From Pseudomonas sp. UBA6562 (GTDB taxonomy: Bacteria > Pseudomonadota > Gammaproteobacteria > Pseudomonadales > Pseudomonadaceae), in NCBI RefSeq assembly GCF_002434265.1, contig NZ_DJJS01000008.1:417667-481666 (forward strand): a stretch of DNA of 64,000 nucleotides. Direction: 5' to 3'. Numbering within the stretch: the stretch's first letter is position 1; the number at the start of each line of letters is the position of its first letter. Below are positions 53,903 to 61,999 of this stretch, piece after piece. A model generated the notes under the pieces. That model worked only from the letters and a program-made list of their open reading frames with translations, searched no databases and was not told the origin of the DNA. Position numbers and translations under genes: made by a program.

Positions 53903-56797
53903 CTATCGAGCGACCGGGTCCATCCACTCAGGGGTGAAGTGGGTTTGTGTCAATTCGTTTCTGTGCCCGGTTGTTCCAGCCTTATTGAAGTCTATCTGCC
54001 GATAGTGCGGGTTGCCGTGCTGATCGCGCAGCACGACAGCGATGTGATCCGACAGTCGATCGCGGGGGCCGTCGTTGTCCGTGCTCTGCCACTCGAAGTC
54101 CATAACCCGGTGGTTGGTGACGACAAAGGTCCCCTTGGCGAATATGGGATCCACTGGGATATTCAAGTCATATTTACCGTCGATCACTTCCAGCAGATCT
54201 TCGTCGAACTGAATATTCGGCTCGCTGGCCTTATGGATGTCCTTGAATATATGACCGGTGAAGCTGAACATGATTTCTTGAGGGTTTTCACTTTCCCAAC
54301 GGATCATCGACGTACTCACAGGGTCGCCCTCGGCTTCCCGCGGTAGAAACTGACACGTCTCGAAGCTACTGCCATGCAGCCCCAACACCCAGTAATCGAG
54401 TGTCACCAAGTGCAAGTTGAAGTCATCCGGACTCCCCGGAGTTTGACTACTCCCACCCTGGACGCGCATACGCGTCCATGTGTACTGACTCTCATTGGGG
54501 GGGGGGAAAACTTTAGGGGTAACTGCAATCTTACTGTGTTCGCCTTTAGTCGCCGTGGAAGCCCAGATGCCTCCCCGGTCGGCGACGAAGCTGCTGTACA
54601 ACGAGGTGGCCACTCCGCCTCGCTCCTTACAATGCAGATAGATGTCCTGCCGCGTGATACCCAATTCTTGATCGTTGAAACCCTCGTTATCGAGGATTTC
54701 GTGAGACGAGGCCGATTGAGCGTAGGCAAGGTGAAAGCGGTTGGGCACTTGGCGGGTGGCCCAATTGTTGATGTTGTCTCGTTCCAGTCCCTCGCTCGGG
54801 CCCGCTCCATCCAACGGAATCACTTGCTGTTTGGAAACCTCGAGGCTCAAGCCGATCGAGGCACGCTCATCGTAGCTGAGCCGATGATAACGACCGTCCG
54901 CCGCCTTTTCGGTTTCGATGACCACTTGCACGCGCAATGACTGGAAACCGTTGTTGAGCATATCTGCTTTAGTATCGTTGGCCCCACCTCCCAGCGCTTT
55001 GACGGTATAGGACGTGACATTGGTCCAGGTGGGGTCCTCTGCTTGCTCAGGTTCACCGACTTCGAGCAAGCTATAACCCGCCGCCAACACGACACCGTTC
55101 TGCACCAACTCGCACGTCACCACACTGGTGCCTTGTTGGTTGTCCGAAGCCGCCTTGTAGCAGCCGTCTTCATCCAGCGTGCCTGGGCCAATCAGTTGCC
55201 AACGTCGCTGTGCACCGGGCAGCAGGTCCGGTTCCCGTTCGGACAGCGTGACTTTTTGCCCAGGCTCGAGGTTCAAGGCGCGGACGGGGTCCAGCACAAG
55301 CGATTGCAACCCATTGAGCATCACCAGGGCCGCATGGCGTTGATCGGCGCCTTTGCCTACGACCTGTTGCACGCTCACCAACCGCTTGCTTGCCGCGGTT
55401 TGCGGGTTGAACCTGACGCGCGCGCCCTGATGGCGATCGAGTTCACCCAGTTGGGCGCCCGGCAGTGTCCAGTCAATGGCTGCGCCCCCTTGAAGGGTTG
55501 CGGCAAGGTCCATGGGCGTCTGCGGCGCGAATACCGCCACCCGTGGGGCGATTTGCGTGCGCTCGAACTTCACCAGCAATTGCGCGGTGGTTTCCCGGCC
55601 CTTGTATTGTGCCGTGATGATGATGGTCAGGCTGGGGTAACCCAGGTCTTGCGCGGCGGGGCTGCTGTAGAGGCCGTTCGCATCGATCGCCCCATCGCCC
55701 ACGGCGCTGTGGCTTTGCCGGCTAACGGCTTTCCAGCTCGACGCCTGAACCTCATTACCGGCCCGGTCACGCAACCTGAACTGCTGCCGCTCGCCGGCTT
55801 CGATCACCATGAAGGGCGGATCGACGCCCAACAGGTCGGGCGACGGTTCGATACTGCCGAAGATCGCCAGGTCATGAGGCGTAAACCGCACGCGCTCGAC
55901 GAAGTCATGCGACGCTGGGAACAATAATGATGTGAGCACATCGATACGATCGGCCGTGGCATGCTCGAGCATGGCTTTGTCGATCACCAAGGCGGACGTG
56001 TAGCGCTCGCTTCCATCGCCGTCGCGATCGTCCGGAAGCAGATAGGGGAAACTGGAGCTAGGCGACAGTCCACCCCCGGAATTGCCCCGCAACTGGATGA
56101 ACGTCAGTACCGCGCCGTCTCCGTAGTTGGCCGCCCCCCTCATTTGCGCGCCAGGCGCTGCCTGGGTACGAATGATGAAATGCGTAGGCGTCAGTGGCGA
56201 ATAGCCAGCGAAATCCACCATGCCTAGCTCGAAGCGACCTTGATGATGCTGCAATCGGCTGAAGTGCTCCTGTATGGCACCGGCCAGCAAGGCATTGACG
56301 GTGTCGTTGTGACCCATCAGGTTGCAGCGATAGGCAGTGGCCTGGGCCAGGTCCAGGGTCACTCTGCCACGCCGATCGACCTCACCGACGGCTAGGCTCA
56401 GGTCGATGTCCACGACCAAGACATAGCCCAAGTCCTCACTGATGGTGAAACGCGTCAACAAGTTCTCCGCCAGCGGCGAGTCGCTGAGGTAAGTGCCTGC
56501 AACGATGGGGAATGTCAGTTCGGCTTTGGAGTCGTTGACCGACGCGTTCGTGAACGACAGCGTGGGCGGGCCGAACTCCAGCTTTCTGAGCACGCTGCGG
56601 GTGCGGATATGGTCCTTGTGGTCGATGTCGGCATTGAGCAATGGCAGGAAGCGCAAAGCGTTGAGGCGTTGCAGGTATTGGTCGCGCAACAGGCTGTTGA
56701 GTCGAGTGCGGCCGAATGCCGCGACGGCGCCCCAGCCCAGGGTGACGTTGGCCCCGTCCATACGTGCCAACACGTTCTCGAGAGAGTTACCGGACAT
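53903..56797 (-). CDS. P47-like (TULIP-type) protein with Ig-like domain, paralogue B
   Basis: A 964-aa protein without signal peptide. The N-terminus LGWGAVAAFGRTRLNSLL and the blocks LSFTNASVNDSKAEL and FPYLLPDD align with the upstream paralogue of 841 aa, and the pattern resembles the clostridial P47/OrfX TULIP family. An Ig-like domain with the GAIDANGLYSSP motif follows (about residues 325-430). The last 400 residues are unique. The ATG at 56797, two bases after the upstream stop and behind AGAGGG, is preferred to a TTG at 56803. A run of 10 C (coding strand) interrupts codons about 764-767. Function unknown; the family link is inferred from pattern. Confidence 0.6.
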   Translation of the reverse strand: MSGNSLENVLARMDGANVTLGWGAVAAFGRTRLNSLLRDQYLQRLNALRFLPLLNADIDHKDHIRTRSVLRKLEFGPPTLSFTNASVNDSKAELTFPIVAGTYLSDSPLAENLLTRFTISEDLGYVLVVDIDLSLAVGEVDRRGRVTLDLAQATAYRCNLMGHNDTVNALLAGAIQEHFSRLQHHQGRFELGMVDFAGYSPLTPTHFIIRTQAAPGAQMRGAANYGDGAVLTFIQLRGNSGGGLSPSSSFPYLLPDDRDGDGSERYTSALVIDKAMLEHATADRIDVLTSLLFPASHDFVERVRFTPHDLAIFGSIEPSPDLLGVDPPFMVIEAGERQQFRLRDRAGNEVQASSWKAVSRQSHSAVGDGAIDANGLYSSPAAQDLGYPSLTIIITAQYKGRETTAQLLVKFERTQIAPRVAVFAPQTPMDLAATLQGGAAIDWTLPGAQLGELDRHQGARVRFNPQTAASKRLVSVQQVVGKGADQRHAALVMLNGLQSLVLDPVRALNLEPGQKVTLSEREPDLLPGAQRRWQLIGPGTLDEDGCYKAASDNQQGTSVVTCELVQNGVVLAAGYSLLEVGEPEQAEDPTWTNVTSYTVKALGGGANDTKADMLNNGFQSLRVQVVIETEKAADGRYHRLSYDERASIGLSLEVSKQQVIPLDGAGPSEGLERDNINNWATRQVPNRFHLAYAQSASSHEILDNEGFNDQELGITRQDIYLHCKERGGVATSLYSSFVADRGGIWASTATKGEHSKIAVTPKVFPPPNESQYTWTRMRVQGGSSQTPGSPDDFNLHLVTLDYWVLGLHGSSFETCQFLPREAEGDPVSTSMIRWESENPQEIMFSFTGHIFKDIHKASEPNIQFDEDLLEVIDGKYDLNIPVDPIFAKGTFVVTNHRVMDFEWQSTDNDGPRDRLSDHIAVVLRDQHGNPHYRQIDFNKAGTTGHRNELTQTHFTPEWMDPVAR
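54497..54506. repeat. Homopolymer of 10 G (10 C in the coding strand)
   Basis: A G10 tract inside the 964-aa gene. Loss of one base would give a new 30-residue tail ending at 54403; gain of one would stop the protein at once (PPPQ then TGA). Candidate contingency locus. Confidence 0.9.
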
Positions 56798-56799
56798 GT

Positions 56800-59079
56800 T
56801 CAAGCCCTCTTGGATTCATTAGGGACGCGTGCCGATTTCGCCAGCATCCGACGGCTCAATGCAGGGAATCGGTCGGTGTTCAACGGCATGATCTGGTGGC
56901 CTTCGAGCAAGCCGAAATCCTCGCTCTCGAACGTCGCCATGACCAGGATGCCCGGGGTTTGCTGCCCGCTAGCTGGCTGGTACAGCCCTGTGCTTTCGTC
57001 TATGTGGCCGCTGCCCACGGCCAAACGCCATGTCGCCTCACGGGGTCTGCCGTTGAACAGTGCGACGAACTGCAGCGAACCGTCGCCTCGAGGGGCTTCG
57101 GACAGCGCCACCATCAGCGCTGGCGGGCGCTGTATCACCAGCACATGGACACTCTGCGGCTCGCCGCCTGCAGCGCCACTGACCAGAAGTTCGTCGTGTA
57201 CGTAGGTCTTGTCTGTAGCAACGGGGTGCGCTTGGTAATGGCACCGCTGGCCCTGCTCCCGAGGATCGAGCAGGCCGCTCTCGCCAGGCACCTCGTTGGC
57301 ATGTGCCCACTGCAGCGATCCGCCCTCCATCGACGCTGCGGTCAGTACCCATTCCCCGTTCGCTTGTACCGTGGTGATGAAGGGATTTGCCGTCAGCGGG
57401 TATTGGCGCACGGTCACTACAGCAGCGGTCGTGGCGCCCAGGCCGTCGCTGACTTGGACTAGGACCTGACCGGAGCGACCTTGTAACGCGCTCTTTGCAG
57501 GCGCACGGTAAACCCCTTGCTGATCGATCTGGCCAGGATCAGTGGGGCCGCCTAGTAAACTATGCACCGACCAGGCCAGGGGTCCCTCTGGAGGGTTTTC
57601 GACCACGAAGCTGTGTTGCCCACCAGCCAGGAGCACCACCTCGTGGCTAGCCAATCCAAAGGCGGGGCCAGCGCGCAGGGGACCGAAAACGGCGAGGGCT
57701 GCCGGGACTTCGAATGCAGTGGGCTGCAATGTTCCGCTACCCAGCAGTCGCAGGCTCTGCGACCACTGCTCTGGGGCGCGGGAGTCGAGCTTGATGGCCA
57801 TTGCCGACAAAATCGCCTGCTTGACCGCATACGCGGCAAAATCCTCCGCCTGCGCCTTGAGCTCGTCATCGATGTCGCCTGGCAGACCGTGCAGGGCAGT
57901 GGCTTCCTGCGCCTGCGGCCACGGCGAGAAAAATTGTCCTTCTAACATGCTGTAATCCGTGTCGGCAGCCGCCAGCAAGTGGAAGCTATGACTCAGGTCC
58001 AGCTTGAAGCTGACGTCGTACTTGGAAGGGACGGCTGTATCGTCTGCATCTTTGCTCAGGCAGGTGAAGCTGACGGCGCAGGTACCCTGCCAGCGCTGGC
58101 CGGAGTGATCCTGGGCGAATTCAGCCACCAGCCCGCCTGCCGCATTCAGCTCGAAGGCCTGGCCTTCGAACAGGTAATCACGGCTTTGGTAACGGGTGGA
58201 CGGAACCTGCAGGGTTCCGCGGGTGACACGCAGGCCTGTGAACACATCGTTTTCGTCCCTCAGCTCTTCTACCGTCGCGTTTTCCAGAAACTCGGCGAAG
58301 CCTTCGCTGAAACTGTTGCGGCACAACAGGTTCATGGTCAACAACTGGGTAGCATCACCGGTTGCCTGCTGCTCCAACAAATAAGGAAACTCATCGCTGG
58401 GACTCGGCAACGTGCCAGTTCGACCCAGGCATGAGGAAGCGAAAAGCAGCAAGGCCGAGCCTTGCGGGCCGGTCTGCGCGCGCAAGCGCATAGGTCCGAG
58501 ACCCAAGGCAGAAGAGCAGGACGAGCTTGCCGCCAAAACGACCTCGCGTTTTTCCAGGTCTTGCTGAGCGAGTTGCGCCTGGAGCCAACGGCCTGCTGCT
58601 GCCTGTACGGACGAATCGCCATTCACGGCGAGGCTAAAGTTCTCACCTTTGGCAATGTCCATGTGCAACTTGCCGTCAGCGTATTCGGGCATCCATTGTT
58701 GAGTGGCGGCCAAACCGTCTAGCTCGTCATGGACCGAAAGGCTCAGCACCTTGTAGGGTTGCTCGGCTCTCACTAGAGTGCCACCGTACAACCGGATCTG
58801 AGCCTCGAACTCCTCGGTGTCGTGCGTAGCGCGGCCGACATCCATGCTCAGCGCAGATACCCGGTAGCCGGCCAGGTGGTAGGCCAGGTCGGTCTGTTCG
58901 ACTTCGATGACGCCTGAAATCCCTGTCATGTCTTGACCGCTGCCTAGCCGGCCAAGAAAGTCGTGTTGCAAAAGCCGATTGGCCTGCGCCAGTGGCAAGG
59001 CCGTGATGCTGTCCCAACCCAGAAGATCCGGATTGCGTTGCATCCATTGGGTGAGCGCTGGATTGCTCATCTTTTTCAT
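56800..59079 (-). CDS. P47-like (TULIP-type) protein with Ig-like domain, paralogue C
   Basis: A 759-aa protein, no signal peptide. It begins with a DLLGWDSITALPLAQANRLL segment, the closest of the three to the clostridial P47 start (GWD then N-x-x-L), and has the shared block TLPSPSDEFPYLLEQQ near residue 230. An Ig-like region with GQIDQQGVYRAP lies in the middle; the C-terminus (ESEDFGLLEGHQIMPL) aligns with that of the 841-aa paralogue. The ATG at 59079 lies behind AGGAGG and overlaps the upstream stop by 4 bp. Family assignment is inference. Confidence 0.6.
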   Translation of the reverse strand: MKKMSNPALTQWMQRNPDLLGWDSITALPLAQANRLLQHDFLGRLGSGQDMTGISGVIEVEQTDLAYHLAGYRVSALSMDVGRATHDTEEFEAQIRLYGGTLVRAEQPYKVLSLSVHDELDGLAATQQWMPEYADGKLHMDIAKGENFSLAVNGDSSVQAAAGRWLQAQLAQQDLEKREVVLAASSSCSSALGLGPMRLRAQTGPQGSALLLFASSCLGRTGTLPSPSDEFPYLLEQQATGDATQLLTMNLLCRNSFSEGFAEFLENATVEELRDENDVFTGLRVTRGTLQVPSTRYQSRDYLFEGQAFELNAAGGLVAEFAQDHSGQRWQGTCAVSFTCLSKDADDTAVPSKYDVSFKLDLSHSFHLLAAADTDYSMLEGQFFSPWPQAQEATALHGLPGDIDDELKAQAEDFAAYAVKQAILSAMAIKLDSRAPEQWSQSLRLLGSGTLQPTAFEVPAALAVFGPLRAGPAFGLASHEVVLLAGGQHSFVVENPPEGPLAWSVHSLLGGPTDPGQIDQQGVYRAPAKSALQGRSGQVLVQVSDGLGATTAAVVTVRQYPLTANPFITTVQANGEWVLTAASMEGGSLQWAHANEVPGESGLLDPREQGQRCHYQAHPVATDKTYVHDELLVSGAAGGEPQSVHVLVIQRPPALMVALSEAPRGDGSLQFVALFNGRPREATWRLAVGSGHIDESTGLYQPASGQQTPGILVMATFESEDFGLLEGHQIMPLNTDRFPALSRRMLAKSARVPNESKRA

Positions 59080-61601
59080 GGTCGATCCTCCTTGTTGGCA
59101 TTCGCAAGCTCGTAGACCCCGGTACCGCGCACCGCCGCCTCCAGCTCGCTGATGGGTAACGGCTGCAATACGTAGCCTTCGAACACGCCGTCGTCTTCGC
59201 TGCGGTAGGTGGCGGTCAAGAGGGCGAACGTCTGGTCCCCGCTCGGGCCGCAGGTGTAGACGCCGTTTGGTTTGCCATTGGTATTGCCGAACGTTCCCGG
59301 ACCATGGCGCACATCCCACTCGACTTTCGCCGGATCCCGCGGTCTGCCATTGATGAACGCGACAAGTTGCACACTGCCAGTGGCCGGATCGACTTCACGC
59401 GTTACCAACATCGGCGACTTGGTCGCGGATTCGACAATCACCACTGCGGTGCTCAGCACTCCACTGGCGGCGTCTCGGACCTCGACCTCGTCGGCAATGA
59501 ACGCCAGCCCAGCGTCATAAGGGTCGTCGGGGTCCGAGGGAGGCATCGTCTGAGGTGCGATGTACTGAGCAGTCAACCCCTGGCCTGCCACCACTCCACC
59601 CAAGGAGGCGTCCTTGATCGCCCACGTCAGTCGGCTGGCTTCGCCCAGGTATCCAGCCTCCAAGCTGAGCGTTGCTTTGGCTTGCATCACGTAGGCCACT
59701 GGATTGACTTGCAGGGCATTGCGCAGCACGGTGACCAGTGCCGAGCTGCTGAAACCGTTGCCCTGGCTGGTGGCAGTTATCCGCAGCCTGACGAAAAGGC
59801 CCGAGAACGAATCGGCGGTCGGCGCTGTGTACAAACCCGTTTGCGGATCGATGGTGCCAATCTGTTCGCTCAACACGCCTGCCAGGATGGGTTCGACCGA
59901 CCATCTCAGGTCACCGGTTGCCGGGGTAACGGCAAATTGCCGAGTCGTGCCAGCGACCAAGTTGTGTTCCACAGGGCTGACGACAAAGGAGGTCGTTCGA
60001 GGATTCACTCGGCCGAAAACGCCAACGTCGTTCGGGGCGCGTAGCTCGTCGGCGATGACCGCACTTCCGAAGTTAAGTTTGATTATATCGAGCAATAAGG
60101 TCTCGATGGACAGGGAAAGTTGAAACTCGAACGACAGGATCGATCTAAAAATCGAACCCACGCCACACAACGAGGAACTAAGATTCTCTTCTGCACTTCG
60201 TGCAATCCAACTAACGATCTCATCCAACTTGCGTGACAATACTAAGCACACAAAATTATCATCACACCCTTGCGGCTTGTCAATTCTGCCCCAGTAAATG
60301 TTAGGATTCATCAACTCCCGGACAGTAAAGTTTTCTCGTTCAAAACTCGCGCCTCCGTCATCAGTCAAACGATAAGAGGCTTCTATGGAGAATCTGTATG
60401 TGACGCGATCAGGAGCTACGAGATTTGTCTTATCATAACCAGCAGCGGTCAGTGTCTCACCGAAAGACCCAGTAAGGTCGTCTACGTCAGTGAGCGACAC
60501 ATGAACGTCGTCAACGGCATCGAATCGAAAGCTCACTACCCCTGGAGAGGGGATGGATATCCTCAGCCGATGGGTCAGTGCTAAATCTGACTCACTGACC
60601 TCATAAGAGGCTCTCGTTTCCCAAAACCTATCAAAAAAATCCCCATCGTAAGAAGCAGTACCGCGCCAAGATGGAACTGATATGGATCCTCCCCTTCCCT
60701 CCAAGCTTTGAAACAGGCCCTGACTGTCGTGAAGGATTTCGAAGGCAACGTCTTTTGGATTTTTTGCTTTCTTCGCGAATGCATCCGCTACCAAGCTCAG
60801 CAGCACCCGCTTGGCATCAAGCAGTACCGTTGTGGAACGATTACCGTCATTGGGTATCAGGTATCTGAAACCAGAGTCTGGTGCTGGCAGGGTGCCTTCA
60901 CGATCACCCTTCCACCGCACGAAGCCGAGCACCGCGCCCTCGGGATCGTCCGCCGTACGTCGCCGTGCTTGGGTACGCATGACGAACGACTGGGGTTGCA
61001 GCAGCTCGTTATCACCCCTCTCGATACGCCCGATGGGAAACACTCGTTTTTCGTCATCGAGGGCGGCGAACTTCTGCTGGAAATAAGCCCCTACCAGATT
61101 CTGCTCGATCCGATCCTCCGAGACGGTCATGCGGAAGTCGTCGCTGTATTTCAAATCCAGACGCAGTTCACCTTGGTCGCCCACGACGCCCGGCACTTGG
61201 TCCAGCCGCAGATTCAAACTGAGTTCCGGGCCCTGCAAGGGGCTGGTTTCGCGGATTTCCCGCGTATACCACTGCCCGCCCAGATTTTTCAGTCCAAGCT
61301 GGGTGCCGCCCACGACACGCATACGCAAGCGCGCCTTGGAATCGTTGAGGTCGACATTTTCGAACGACAGCCGTGGTCGGTCGAGGGTAAAGTCTTTCAA
61401 GGCGAAGCGACGCTCGTCCCCATTGGGGATGGTGCCGCTGATAGGATCAAGATAAGAAGACGTCTTGAACCTGCGAATGTATTCTTGCGTGAGCAAGGTA
61501 TTGAGTTGGGTACGATCAAACGCACAGATCATCCCCCAACCGAGCGTGCGCGGTTGTTCTTTCATCCATTCGATAAGCTGGTCCAGTGAATAGTCCGCCA
61601 T
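59076..61601 (-). CDS. P47-like (TULIP-type) protein with Ig-like domain, paralogue A
   Basis: An 841-aa protein, no signal peptide. The N-terminal LGWGMICAFDRTQLNTLL, LSFENVDLNDSKARL, SFVMRTQA and TLPAPDSGFRYLIPND blocks (residues 1-265) define the P47-like module shared with its two neighbours. Ig-like repeats follow; one has GTIDPQTGLYTAP (about residue 595). The C-terminus reads EDDGVFEGYVLQPLPISELEAA. The central part (about 60,050-60,800) is lower in GC than the rest, suggesting a mosaic origin. The start follows AAGGAT. It overlaps the next gene by 4 bp. Confidence 0.6.
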   Translation of the reverse strand: MADYSLDQLIEWMKEQPRTLGWGMICAFDRTQLNTLLTQEYIRRFKTSSYLDPISGTIPNGDERRFALKDFTLDRPRLSFENVDLNDSKARLRMRVVGGTQLGLKNLGGQWYTREIRETSPLQGPELSLNLRLDQVPGVVGDQGELRLDLKYSDDFRMTVSEDRIEQNLVGAYFQQKFAALDDEKRVFPIGRIERGDNELLQPQSFVMRTQARRRTADDPEGAVLGFVRWKGDREGTLPAPDSGFRYLIPNDGNRSTTVLLDAKRVLLSLVADAFAKKAKNPKDVAFEILHDSQGLFQSLEGRGGSISVPSWRGTASYDGDFFDRFWETRASYEVSESDLALTHRLRISIPSPGVVSFRFDAVDDVHVSLTDVDDLTGSFGETLTAAGYDKTNLVAPDRVTYRFSIEASYRLTDDGGASFERENFTVRELMNPNIYWGRIDKPQGCDDNFVCLVLSRKLDEIVSWIARSAEENLSSSLCGVGSIFRSILSFEFQLSLSIETLLLDIIKLNFGSAVIADELRAPNDVGVFGRVNPRTTSFVVSPVEHNLVAGTTRQFAVTPATGDLRWSVEPILAGVLSEQIGTIDPQTGLYTAPTADSFSGLFVRLRITATSQGNGFSSSALVTVLRNALQVNPVAYVMQAKATLSLEAGYLGEASRLTWAIKDASLGGVVAGQGLTAQYIAPQTMPPSDPDDPYDAGLAFIADEVEVRDAASGVLSTAVVIVESATKSPMLVTREVDPATGSVQLVAFINGRPRDPAKVEWDVRHGPGTFGNTNGKPNGVYTCGPSGDQTFALLTATYRSEDDGVFEGYVLQPLPISELEAAVRGTGVYELANANKEDRP

Positions 61602-61769
61602 GACGGTATCCTTCTATCAGGTTCCGAGAAAAGTTTCTTGCCGAGCAAGCAGTGCCGATCGGTCTCTCCACGCAACTCAATATGCATGCACAGTGTATGG
61701 GCTGGCATGATCAGGCGTACGCAACTACCGGTGGCGACACTTCACTCGCGGCTGCCTTTCAGCGAGGGA

Positions 61770-61792
61770 AGCCTTGAACGTTCTTCAAGGCT
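61770..61792 (-). terminator. Hairpin after the paralogue remnant
   Basis: A perfect 9-bp inverted repeat AGCCTTGAA/TTCAAGGCT with a 5-nt loop, 7 nt after the remnant stop codon on the minus strand. No U-tract, so termination would be weak. Confidence 0.45.
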
Positions 61793-61799
61793 GATTGTT

Positions 61800-61945
61800 C
61801 TAAAGCTGGTGCACCCCGCTACCACGCGCTGCGGCCTCAAGTTCGCTGATGGGCAGCGGCTGCAATACATGGCCTTCGTAAGCCCGTCATCTTCACGGCG
61901 ATGCGGCGCGGCCAACAGTGCGAATACGCGGTTCGTCACTGGAGC
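61800..61945 (-). pseudogene. C-terminal remnant of a fourth P47-like paralogue
   Basis: About 130 bp align with the 3' end of the 841-aa gene (59,109-59,235). Read on the minus strand it gives FALLAAPHRREDDG, then, after a one-base deletion near 61,878, EGHVLQPLPISELEAAARGSGVHQL and a TAG stop at 61800. Nothing recognisable remains further upstream. It fills the otherwise empty 398-bp gap between the 620-aa gene and paralogue A. Confidence 0.75.
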
Positions 61946-61999
61946 GGGTAACGGGGTCGTGCTGCATGCGAAATACCCGAACAGGGGCGCACAATCACT

